Under the pieces are notes generated by a model. It had not been told where the DNA came from. It did no database searches and was given only the letters and a program-made list of their open reading frames with translations. A stretch of DNA of 9,563 nucleotides from an uncultured Oscillospiraceae bacterium (lineage in GTDB: Bacteria; Bacillota; Clostridia; Oscillospirales; Oscillospiraceae). Positions 1 to 6,127 of the stretch are shown one piece after another. The stretch is from contig CAKUHW010000028.1 in assembly GCA_934659415.1 (NCBI GenBank), forward strand, positions 1 to 9,563, read 5' to 3'. Within the stretch, counting starts at the first letter, position 1. Every line of letters begins with the position of its first letter. The translations under genes and the position numbers were made by a program.

Positions 1-54
1 GGTGAGGGCGTCTGCCCGGGCGATGATATCGGAAATGCTGACCTCGGTGTTCAT
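1..54 (-). CDS. Start of an unidentified gene, cut by left window edge
   Basis: Only the first 18 codons are inside the window; they begin MNTEVSISDIIARADALT. The ATG lies at 54-52 and shares the four bases ATGA (54-51) with the TGA stop of the DUF4125 gene upstream, the usual sign of translational coupling. I do not recognise the family from so short an N-terminus. DUF4125 genes sometimes sit next to other uncharacterised cytosolic proteins, but that is recollection, not something seen here. There is no signal peptide or membrane segment in the visible part. The start and frame are well supported by the overlap; the function is unknown. Confidence 0.65.
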   Translation of the reverse strand, partial: MNTEVSISDIIARADALT

Positions 55-707
55 AGGGCTCCTCCGTTTCTGTCAGCGTTCTGCCGCGCCCGCTCCGCGC
101 TGAGAAAGGCCTCTGCCTCCTGCAGGGAGGAGAAGCCGCAGGCGCATACGCTGCGTGCCGTGATCTCCTCCGCCAGACTCCGGCCTTCCGCCTTCAGGGC
201 AAAAAGGTGGGCCTTGAGCAGGCGCAGGGTCTGCTCGGAATAGGTGAGCAGCTCCCCCAGCTGATAGGTCTGAAGGGAGACAAAGCCCTCCGGGTCCGCG
301 CTGCGCAGCAGCGGCCGGCCGGAGGCGCCCACCAGGGGAAAGACCTCCCGCAGGGCGGCAGTCTGGGCGAGCATTTCAGCGCAGATCTCTTCGGCCAGGG
401 CGGCCTTCTCCCCGCTGACAGGGGGGAGAAGGTGCTTCTGTGCCTCATACTCCGCCGGATGGGTGCTTTTCATCATGTGCAGGTACTTTTCCGCCACCGG
501 ATTGCGCCCCTGCAGAGCGGCGGCGGTCAGATCTGCCAGATAGCTCTCCGCCGCCTCGTCGCTCCAGGCGGAAAACTGCGCCGTGCGCATTTTGCAGAAG
601 GTGGCGTAGTCATCCTGACAGGAGGCGCGGCCGCCTCGGTTGCGGGTGTGCTGGAACATATCCCATTCCAGGGCGACGAGCTGGTCTCGTATAAGCTTTC
701 CGTCCAT
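51..707 (-). CDS. DUF4125 family protein
   Basis: A 218-residue soluble protein of unknown function. The N-terminal block, residues about 14-48, is the hallmark: EWDMFQ, then GGRASCQDD (residues 25-33, with Cys30), then TFCKMR and QFSAW. I recognise this as the DUF4125 family. A second conserved-looking patch is EKYLHMM near residues 73-79. The rest is predicted mostly helical, with many Ala, Leu and Glu, and has no membrane segment or signal peptide. The ATG at 707 is preceded by a GAGGG Shine-Dalgarno about seven bases away. The gene starts 31 bp after the activase stop, with no hairpin between, and ends in an ATGA overlap with the next gene, so it is probably co-transcribed with the glycyl radical operon. 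Family call is from pattern memory; no biochemical role can be assigned. Confidence 0.85.
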   Translation of the reverse strand: MDGKLIRDQLVALEWDMFQHTRNRGGRASCQDDYATFCKMRTAQFSAWSDEAAESYLADLTAAALQGRNPVAEKYLHMMKSTHPAEYEAQKHLLPPVSGEKAALAEEICAEMLAQTAALREVFPLVGASGRPLLRSADPEGFVSLQTYQLGELLTYSEQTLRLLKAHLFALKAEGRSLAEEITARSVCACGFSSLQEAEAFLSAERARQNADRNGGAL

Positions 708-738
708 AGCGGCCCTCGCTTTCCGTGTGATGGGGAGA

Positions 739-1761
739 TCAGTCCGCCTGCTCCGCCGCGGCGGGGGCGGATTTTGCCCGGGAGCCGGCGATGGCCGGGA
801 TCCCCTTGTCGTTCATCCGCCGGGCAAAGTCCTTGATCTTCTGTTCAAAGCCCTCCCGATCCTCGATCTTGATGGCCTTCATCTCCATGGGCAGGCCCAG
901 GGTACCGGCCTTTTCCTCGCCCAGAGGGCGGTATTTGAGCAGCTGAATCTGCTCCGGCGCGTTGTGCAGCTCGCGGAGGATAAAGTCGGAGGCCCGGTCG
1001 ATGAACTCCTCGGTGTCATTGAAGCCGGGGATGATGGGCATCCGGATGATCATGGGCATGCCCATGCCGGAGAGCTTTTTGATGTTGCTGAGGATGCGCT
1101 CGTTGGGCACGCCGGTGTATGCCCGATGGATCTCGCTGTCCATCTGCTTGATATCGGTAATGAAAAGGTCGATGTAGGGGACGACCTTATCAAGAATTTC
1201 CGGTTTGATGTACAGGGCGGACTCCACGCAGGTGTGGATGCCTGCCTCCTTGCAGCGCTTGAGGAGCTCCAGACAGAACTCCCACTGCAGAAGGGCCTCG
1301 CCGCCGGACAGAGTCATCCCGCCGCCGGACTTCTCATAGAAGTTCCGGTCCTTGAGAATCACATCCAGCGCGCCGCTCACGGTCATCTTCTGCCCCCAGA
1401 TGGTCAGCGCGCCGGACATGCACTCCTCCTCGCACAGAAGACAGTTGTCGCAGAGGGTCCGGTCAATGCCCACGATGTGGTTTTCGCCGATGAGCAGGGC
1501 GTTTTTGCCGTGCCGGGCGCAGGCCTTCAGACAGTACCCGCAGCCGATGCACTTTTCGGGATGTACCCCCACCTGGGGGGCGCGCTCATAGGTCTCGGGA
1601 TTGCTGCACCATTTGCAGCGCAGCGGGCAGCCCTTCAGGAAGAGCTCCGTGCGGATACCGGGGCCGTCGTGCACCGTAAAGCGCTGCACGTTCGCCACAT
1701 AGGCAAAGGGCTCGCCGCCGTCCGCAGACGGGACGCAGCCGGTCAGTTTTGTGTCTTCCAT
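739..1761 (-). CDS. Glycyl radical enzyme activating enzyme (radical SAM, two extra 4Fe-4S clusters)
   Basis: A 340-residue radical-SAM activase that installs the glycyl radical on the partner enzyme encoded just upstream (GRE, 1960-4527), using SAM and one electron. The radical-SAM motif CxxxCxxC is at C45, C49, C52, preceded by HDGPGIRT (residues 31-38), the family's N-terminal signature. A ferredoxin-like insert follows with CxxCxxCxxxC at C71/74/77/81 and again at C104/107/110/114, as in activases of glycerol dehydratase and related enzymes but not of pyruvate formate-lyase. The SAM-binding GGE is at 152-154. An ATG at 1761 is chosen because GAGGT lies six bases upstream; an in-frame TTG at 1776 lies upstream of that site and is less likely. 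The C-terminus ends in an Ala-rich tail (SAPAAAEQAD) that looks non-catalytic. It is separated from the GRE by 198 bp holding two strong hairpins. Confidence 0.97.
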   Translation of the reverse strand: MEDTKLTGCVPSADGGEPFAYVANVQRFTVHDGPGIRTELFLKGCPLRCKWCSNPETYERAPQVGVHPEKCIGCGYCLKACARHGKNALLIGENHIVGIDRTLCDNCLLCEEECMSGALTIWGQKMTVSGALDVILKDRNFYEKSGGGMTLSGGEALLQWEFCLELLKRCKEAGIHTCVESALYIKPEILDKVVPYIDLFITDIKQMDSEIHRAYTGVPNERILSNIKKLSGMGMPMIIRMPIIPGFNDTEEFIDRASDFILRELHNAPEQIQLLKYRPLGEEKAGTLGLPMEMKAIKIEDREGFEQKIKDFARRMNDKGIPAIAGSRAKSAPAAAEQAD

Positions 1762-1767
1762 ATGCTT

Positions 1768-1772
1768 ACCTC
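1768..1772 (-). promoter_or_regulatory. Ribosome binding site of the activase
   Basis: GAGGT on the minus strand, six bases before the ATG at 1761. It decides the start: the longer in-frame TTG at 1776-1774 would place this site inside the coding sequence and has no comparable site of its own. Confidence 0.75.
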
Positions 1773-1797
1773 GCAATACAGTTTGATGGGAAACAGC

Positions 1798-1827
1798 GCG
1801 CCCCGGCGGGAGGTCCCGCCGGGGCGC
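1798..1827 (-). repeat. GC-rich intercistronic hairpin 1 (GRE-activase gap)
   Basis: Perfect 13-bp inverted repeat (arms 1798-1810 and 1815-1827) around a four-base loop. Read on the minus strand it is followed by GCTGTTT, a short U-poor tract, so it could be a weak or leaky intrinsic terminator or an mRNA-processing or stabilising stem. It lies about 40 bases before the activase start. It shares 15 bases, in inverted orientation, with hairpin 2 (1811-1825 versus 1876-1890). Confidence 0.8.
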
Positions 1828-1869
1828 ACGGAGAATGCGCGGCCCGCCGCAGGGCGGCCGGACCGCTTT

Positions 1870-1904
1870 GCGAATGCCCCGGCGGGACCTGCCGGGGCAT
1901 TCGC
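1870..1904 (-). repeat. GC-rich intercistronic hairpin 2 (GRE-activase gap)
   Basis: Perfect 14-bp inverted repeat (arms 1870-1883 and 1891-1904) around a seven-base loop, about 55 bases downstream of the GRE stop. No U-run follows on the minus strand, so a classical terminator is unlikely. A weaker, bulged GC palindrome (about 1842-1862) lies between the two hairpins, so most of this 198-bp gap is potential secondary structure. I see no gene or promoter in the gap. Confidence 0.8.
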
Positions 1905-1959
1905 CCGGGATGGTTTGCGTCTCCCGGTGGTTTGGAGGAGGGAATGCTGCGTTTATCGG

Positions 1960-4527
1960 TCAGTCCAGAGACTGCTCCGTGCGGTTGATCAGCTCGTCCT
2001 GGAAGCCCTTGCTCAGGGTGTGGAAGTAAGAGCTGAAGCCGGACACGCGCACCAGCAGGTCCTGGTAGTCCTTGGGGTGCTGCTGGGCGTCGATAAGGGT
2101 GTCCTTGTCGGCTACCATGAACTGGATGTGCATGGGGGCGTTCTTCCCCTGGTCGAAGTAGCCGTCCAGGAAGTCCATGAAGTTCTCGCGGCCCTTCTCG
2201 CCGGAGATAGTGTCCGCACCGAAGCGCATGTTGATCAGCGTACCGCTGCCGAACTTGGCGTGGTCCAGCTTGCCGATGGAATGGGCGTAGGCAGTGGGGC
2301 CGTTCCGGTCGCGGTTGGAGTGGGCCGTGCGGGCCGCGCCGATATTCTCGGACACCGCCTCGTGGTGCTTGCGTCCGTCGGGAGACGCGCCGCACACCAG
2401 ACCGGACATCAGGTTGATGACGGTGGAGAAGGAGCCGGTCTTGATGACGCCCACGCCGCCCCGGGTGGGAGGATAGGACTGCATCAGGTTGGCATAGGTG
2501 TCCAGAACGTACTTCATCATGGCGTCGGCGTAGTCGTCGTCGTTGCCGTAGTGGTGGACCTTGTCGCTGTTCACCAGCTGGTACAGGCGGTCATAGCCCT
2601 CCCAGTTCTTCAGCAGTGCGTCGTAGAACTCCTCGGCGGTGTACTTCTTCTCCTCGTACACCACCTGCTTCAGGGCGGTGAGGGAGTCTGCAGTGGTGGC
2701 CGGACCCAGGCACTGCAGGCCGGTGAAGTTGTACCGGGCGCCGCCCTGCATCAGGCTCTTGCCCTTCTCGGTGCAGTCCAGGATGAGGGTGGACATGAAG
2801 GGGTAGTCGTCCCGCTCCATGTGGCAGCTCTGCAGCAGGTCCACCGCCATGATCTCCCGGTCGGCCCAGTACTTCAGCTGGGCCTCAAAGGCGCCCCGGA
2901 CCTCCTCGTAGGTCTTGAAGTCCTTCAGATAGCCGGTCTCCAGGCCCAGGGACTTGCCCACGCCCTTGCAGGTCTTGTTGTACTGGGGGCAGCTCTCGCC
3001 GGGACACTCGAAGCAGCAGCCGTTGTTCAGCGCCAGCTCCAGCACCTTGGGCAGGGTGATGTAGCAGTTGTCGTGCCAGCCGAAGGTCTTGCCGGGGGCC
3101 TCCAGCTCCACGCAGCCGATGTTCACATAGTCGCGGGCATCCTCGGCGGACACGCCCTGGCGCATAAGGGCATCCTCGCAGACGGGGTCGTTCATCATCT
3201 TGGGGTGGCCCATGCCCAGACGGACCATCTCGGCCACCTTCACCTTCAGCTCATAGGGGGTGCCGGCGTGCCAGCGCACCGTGATGAAGGGGTTGACCAG
3301 GCGGGTGTGGATCATGGCGTCCAGCAGCATGAAGGTCAGGTCGTTGGTGGCGTCGTTGCCCTCGGCGTCCGTGCCGCCCACGATCAGGGCGGAGCTGGTC
3401 CAGCCGCGCACGCCGCCCCGCCACTGGTCGTTGCCGGTGTCAGGGGCCAGCTTCTCGTGGGTGGTCAGTTTCAGATAGTAGAACTCCAGCAGCTCCTGCA
3501 TGAATTCCTTGGTATAGGTGCCGTTGTCCAGGGAGGACTTGTAGTAGGGGTACAGGTACTGGTCCGTGCGGCCCAGGGCGATACCGTGGCCGTTGCACTC
3601 CATAAAGGCCACCATATGCACCATGTGCATGACCTCAACGGCGTCCCAGAAGTCCCGGGCGGGACCCTCGGCCAGATACTCGCACATCTCGCTCATGTGC
3701 AGCAGCTCGTCCTTGGTCTGCTGGCTGGTGTAGTTACCCACCTGCTCCTTGGCGTACACCGCGTACCGCCGGAAGTAGTCGGAGATGGCGTTCAGCACGA
3801 TGAGCTGAGCCTTGTGGAAGTGGAGGGCCCGCACGCCGTCGGCGTTGGTGGGGGTGCCCAGCTTCTCAATGGCGGCATTCACCTCGGCCTTGATGCCGCT
3901 GAGACCCAGCTTCAGGATGTACTCATAGTTGGGGGTGATGTGGCCCACGCCCATATCCACCATGATGCTGGGATTAAGGATGTTCACCCCGCCGGTGGAC
4001 ACCACGCCCTTGGCGGCGTCCTGAGGCAACCGGGCCAGGAAAGCGTCCTTCACGCTCTTGCCCCGCCAGTAGTACTCGGTGCTGAGAATCTCGTTCTTGA
4101 TCTTGTCGTCGTAGACGAAGGGGTTGTAGCTGCGCTGGCTCAGGGGGCGGTCACGCAGCTCGTCATAGATCCAGGTGCCGCTCTCCAGATAGACGGGGGC
4201 GGCAAAGTTCTTGGAGCCGTCGTCCAGCAGGAGCAGCTCCCCCTCCACATAGTTCAGGGGGCAGACCTGCATATACTTCTCCAGGGCCTTGGCCTTCTTG
4301 ATCACGATGGGCTGGCCCTCGTTCTCCCGGTACGCTTCGGTAAAGGCCAGGGCGCGGCAGGAGTCCAAGAAGAGGGGGGATTCCTTGTACATCTCGCGGA
4401 TGCGCTCGATGCGGGGGTAGGGGGAGAAGCCGCCGGAGGTCAGATGCTTGCTGACGCCGACGCCGAAACACTTGTCATAGGGCTCCACGCCGCGGGCGCT
4501 GGTGTGGGCCACGGTCTTGTTGCTCAT
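1960..4527 (-). CDS. Glycyl radical enzyme, diol-dehydratase-like, substrate unknown
   Basis: An 855-residue enzyme of the pyruvate formate-lyase superfamily. The thiyl-radical motif is GCVE at residues 471-474 (Cys472, Glu474 as likely general base), in GCVELEAPGKTFGWHD. The glycyl radical motif is RVSGF with Gly830, 26 residues from the C-terminus. Compared from memory with Clostridium butyricum glycerol dehydratase, His196 (GVGH) and Asp447 (MMND) match substrate-binding His164 and Asp447, but the Ser of NGHS is Gly315 (NGHG). Choline TMA-lyase has Asp at the His196 position, so choline is unlikely. Arg370, Arg374 and Trp376 sit near the glycerol dehydratase Tyr339 position. An unusual Cys-rich loop (C504, C505, C508, C513, C520) follows the active-site helix. 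ATG at 4527 has AAGGAGG seven bases upstream. Context (acylating dehydrogenase, PduL, kinase) implies an aldehyde product. The class is secure; dehydratase versus another C-X lyase is inference. Confidence 0.96.
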   Translation of the reverse strand: MSNKTVAHTSARGVEPYDKCFGVGVSKHLTSGGFSPYPRIERIREMYKESPLFLDSCRALAFTEAYRENEGQPIVIKKAKALEKYMQVCPLNYVEGELLLLDDGSKNFAAPVYLESGTWIYDELRDRPLSQRSYNPFVYDDKIKNEILSTEYYWRGKSVKDAFLARLPQDAAKGVVSTGGVNILNPSIMVDMGVGHITPNYEYILKLGLSGIKAEVNAAIEKLGTPTNADGVRALHFHKAQLIVLNAISDYFRRYAVYAKEQVGNYTSQQTKDELLHMSEMCEYLAEGPARDFWDAVEVMHMVHMVAFMECNGHGIALGRTDQYLYPYYKSSLDNGTYTKEFMQELLEFYYLKLTTHEKLAPDTGNDQWRGGVRGWTSSALIVGGTDAEGNDATNDLTFMLLDAMIHTRLVNPFITVRWHAGTPYELKVKVAEMVRLGMGHPKMMNDPVCEDALMRQGVSAEDARDYVNIGCVELEAPGKTFGWHDNCYITLPKVLELALNNGCCFECPGESCPQYNKTCKGVGKSLGLETGYLKDFKTYEEVRGAFEAQLKYWADREIMAVDLLQSCHMERDDYPFMSTLILDCTEKGKSLMQGGARYNFTGLQCLGPATTADSLTALKQVVYEEKKYTAEEFYDALLKNWEGYDRLYQLVNSDKVHHYGNDDDYADAMMKYVLDTYANLMQSYPPTRGGVGVIKTGSFSTVINLMSGLVCGASPDGRKHHEAVSENIGAARTAHSNRDRNGPTAYAHSIGKLDHAKFGSGTLINMRFGADTISGEKGRENFMDFLDGYFDQGKNAPMHIQFMVADKDTLIDAQQHPKDYQDLLVRVSGFSSYFHTLSKGFQDELINRTEQSLD

Positions 4528-4534
4528 GGATGGG

Positions 4535-4541
4535 CCTCCTT
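4535..4541 (-). promoter_or_regulatory. Strong ribosome binding site of the GRE
   Basis: AAGGAGG on the minus strand with seven bases to the ATG at 4527. It is the best match to the consensus in the window, in keeping with a GRE that must be made in larger amounts than its activase. Confidence 0.8.
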
Positions 4542-4557
4542 ACATACAAGATTTGAG

Positions 4558-4586
4558 GCAGGGCCGCCGCTCCGCGGCGGCCCTGC
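4558..4586 (-). repeat. GC-rich intercistronic hairpin (aldehyde dehydrogenase-GRE gap)
   Basis: Perfect 13-bp inverted repeat (arms 4558-4570 and 4574-4586) with a three-base loop, in the 76-bp gap. On the minus strand the T-rich stretch TATTTTTAA comes before the stem rather than after it, so this is not an ordinary terminator of the upstream gene. It would leave a stem near the 5' side of the GRE ribosome binding site, where it could protect a processed GRE transcript. Confidence 0.8.
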
Positions 4587-4603
4587 GGAGTTAAAAATAG
4601 GTC

Positions 4604-6019
4604 TCAGCTATCCACCCGGGGGCAGATGTCGTATTTGTCCCAGTCGGCGGGATCGAAGTGGTGCATATGGGGCACGGAGACCGTCACGCGGGTGAAGTCC
4701 ATCAGGTGGTAGTACTGCAGGTTCTCACAGATGCTGTTGCCGCCCCAGGCGCCGCAGCCGATGGCCACAGTGATGGGCAGGCCGTTGTCCTTGCCCCGGG
4801 TGGGCTGGTTGATGTGGAAGCGGCCCACGGGAACCAGACGGGCGGCGTAGTCGATGCGGTCCTGATTGTGAGACCAGATGGAGCTGCTGTGGCCGGCGCC
4901 GCCGTGGACCTCCAGGTTGGTGACGGCGGTGTCCACCGCGTCCTCAAACTTGGTGTAGGTGGTGTAGCGCAGCACGGGGGCCATGATCTCCTCACCCAGG
5001 ATGTCGGAGGCATCGGTGACCTGGCTCTTGAGGATGATGGCCTTGTAATTGTCGGGCACGGTGATGCCCACCATGGAGGCGATCAGCTGGATGGGACGGC
5101 CCACGATCTTGCGGTTGATGGGGCCGTGGTCCGGGAAGATCAGCTCGCGCAGCTTGTCGATGTCCTCGGTGCTGGTGATGAGGTAGGCTCCGGCGGCGTC
5201 CATAGCCTTCAGGAACTCCTCCTCCCGGGCGGCGGGGACGTGGACGGTCTGCTCGCTGGTGCAGGTGACGCCGTTCTGGAAGGTACGGCTCATGACCATG
5301 TCGGCGCAGGCGCCGGTCAGATCGGGGTAGTCCTCGTCCACGATGGCCTGGCAGTTGCCCTGGCCCACGCCGAAGCCGGGCTTGCCGCAGGAGTACACGG
5401 CCTTGACCATGCCGGGGCCGCCCACGCCGATGTTGGCGTCACAGGCGGGCATCATGGCGTTGCTGGCCTCAATGGAGCACATCTCGGGGGAGATGCACAG
5501 CACCAGATCCTCGGGCGCGCCGATGGCCTTCAGGTTTTCCCGGATGTAGTTGGCCATGGTGTAGGAGGTCTTGGCGGTCATGGGATGGGGGGCGGCCACG
5601 AAGGAGTTGCGGGCCTTGATGGCCATCATGGCGCCGCCGATGACCGTGCCGGTGGGGTTGGTGCTGGGCAGGATGCAGCCCACCACGCCCAGGGGCTTGG
5701 CGAAGACGCGCACGCCGGGCTCGTCGGGGCGGATATTGGGGATCTCGCCCACGGAGACCTTGCCCCGCAGGAAGTTCCAGTTGCCCGCGCCGGCGTTGAA
5801 AATCTTCATCTTCTCCTCGGCCACGCTGCCCATGTGGCTCTCAGAGACGGCCAGCTCGGCGATCTCGTCCTGGTGATCCAGCACGGCCATGCCGATGGCG
5901 CGCACCACCTCGTCGATGGCGCGCTGGTTGTTGTACTCCCGCTCGAACTTCCGCTGGGCGGCGCGGCTGCGCTTGATCAGATCTGCAACGTACTCATTAA
6001 CAACATTGATATCAGGCAT
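4604..6019 (-). CDS. CoA-acylating aldehyde dehydrogenase (EutE/AdhE-N-type)
   Basis: A 471-residue NAD-dependent acylating aldehyde dehydrogenase that would convert the aldehyde made by the GRE, with CoA, to acyl-CoA and NADH. It resembles the N-terminal half of AdhE: STNPT (119-123), GGPGMVKAVYSCGKP (200-214), GVGQGN (217-222) and the catalytic Cys253 in FQNGVTCTSEQ, followed by GCGAWGGNSICEN near the C-terminus. There is no fused alcohol dehydrogenase domain. The N-terminus enters the catalytic fold directly and lacks the short amphipathic extension that targets PduP/EutE into microcompartments. The conserved FDNG before the Cys is FQNG here, and the Cys context TCTSEQ differs from ICASEQ of AdhE, so aldehyde preference may differ. 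ATG at 6019 is preceded by AAAGGAG. A sulfoacetaldehyde dehydrogenase (SauS) is less likely because its Cys region differs. Confidence 0.95.
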   Translation of the reverse strand: MPDINVVNEYVADLIKRSRAAQRKFEREYNNQRAIDEVVRAIGMAVLDHQDEIAELAVSESHMGSVAEEKMKIFNAGAGNWNFLRGKVSVGEIPNIRPDEPGVRVFAKPLGVVGCILPSTNPTGTVIGGAMMAIKARNSFVAAPHPMTAKTSYTMANYIRENLKAIGAPEDLVLCISPEMCSIEASNAMMPACDANIGVGGPGMVKAVYSCGKPGFGVGQGNCQAIVDEDYPDLTGACADMVMSRTFQNGVTCTSEQTVHVPAAREEEFLKAMDAAGAYLITSTEDIDKLRELIFPDHGPINRKIVGRPIQLIASMVGITVPDNYKAIILKSQVTDASDILGEEIMAPVLRYTTYTKFEDAVDTAVTNLEVHGGAGHSSSIWSHNQDRIDYAARLVPVGRFHINQPTRGKDNGLPITVAIGCGAWGGNSICENLQYYHLMDFTRVTVSVPHMHHFDPADWDKYDICPRVDS

Positions 6020-6085
6020 ATGTATTCTCCTTTATTTGCGCTTAGGTGGATGGTGATAACAGAGTTGATGCTTGCGGAGGGAGGA

Positions 6086-6116
6086 GGGCAGGCCGCCGGA
6101 AGGGAACGGCCTGCCC
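6086..6116 (-). repeat. GC-rich intercistronic hairpin (transporter-aldehyde dehydrogenase gap)
   Basis: Perfect 10-bp inverted repeat (arms 6086-6095 and 6107-6116) around an 11-base loop, beginning about a dozen bases after the transporter stop. On the minus strand a pyrimidine-rich run (TCCTCCCTCC) follows instead of a U-tract. The remaining ~65 bases to the dehydrogenase start hold only its ribosome binding site. Confidence 0.75.
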
Positions 6117-6127
6117 GGAGAGGAGGC

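Noticed and set aside
207..836. Plus-strand frame opposite the DUF4125 gene
   Set aside because: The minus-strand frame has the family signature GGRASCQDD and proper ribosome binding; the plus frame has no recognisable feature and runs over the activase end.
1774..1776. TTG as the activase start
   Set aside because: The GAGGT ribosome binding site lies downstream of it and is well spaced for the ATG at 1761.
1798..1827. Classical Rho-independent terminator ending the GRE transcript
   Set aside because: The stem is strong but the following bases GCTGTTTCCC are not a real U-tract, and the activase must be expressed with the GRE; at most a leaky terminator.
1960..4527. Choline TMA-lyase (CutC) or hydroxyphenylacetate decarboxylase identity for the GRE
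   Set aside because: CutC has Asp where this protein has His196 and lacks the GVGH motif. The decarboxylase needs a small Fe-S subunit gene, which is absent between the GRE and activase, and its Cys region differs.
640..4695. A 1351-codon open frame on the plus strand, antisense to the activase and GRE
   Set aside because: It is the complement of securely identified genes. The translation is a repetitive mix of Val, His, Gly, Ala, Leu and Gln with no recognisable domain, as expected from GC-rich third positions lacking stop complements.
6020..6127. Possible internal promoter (TTATCA, 16 bases, AAATAA on the minus strand)
   Set aside because: Both boxes match consensus poorly and the second overlaps the approach to the ribosome binding site; not enough to call.
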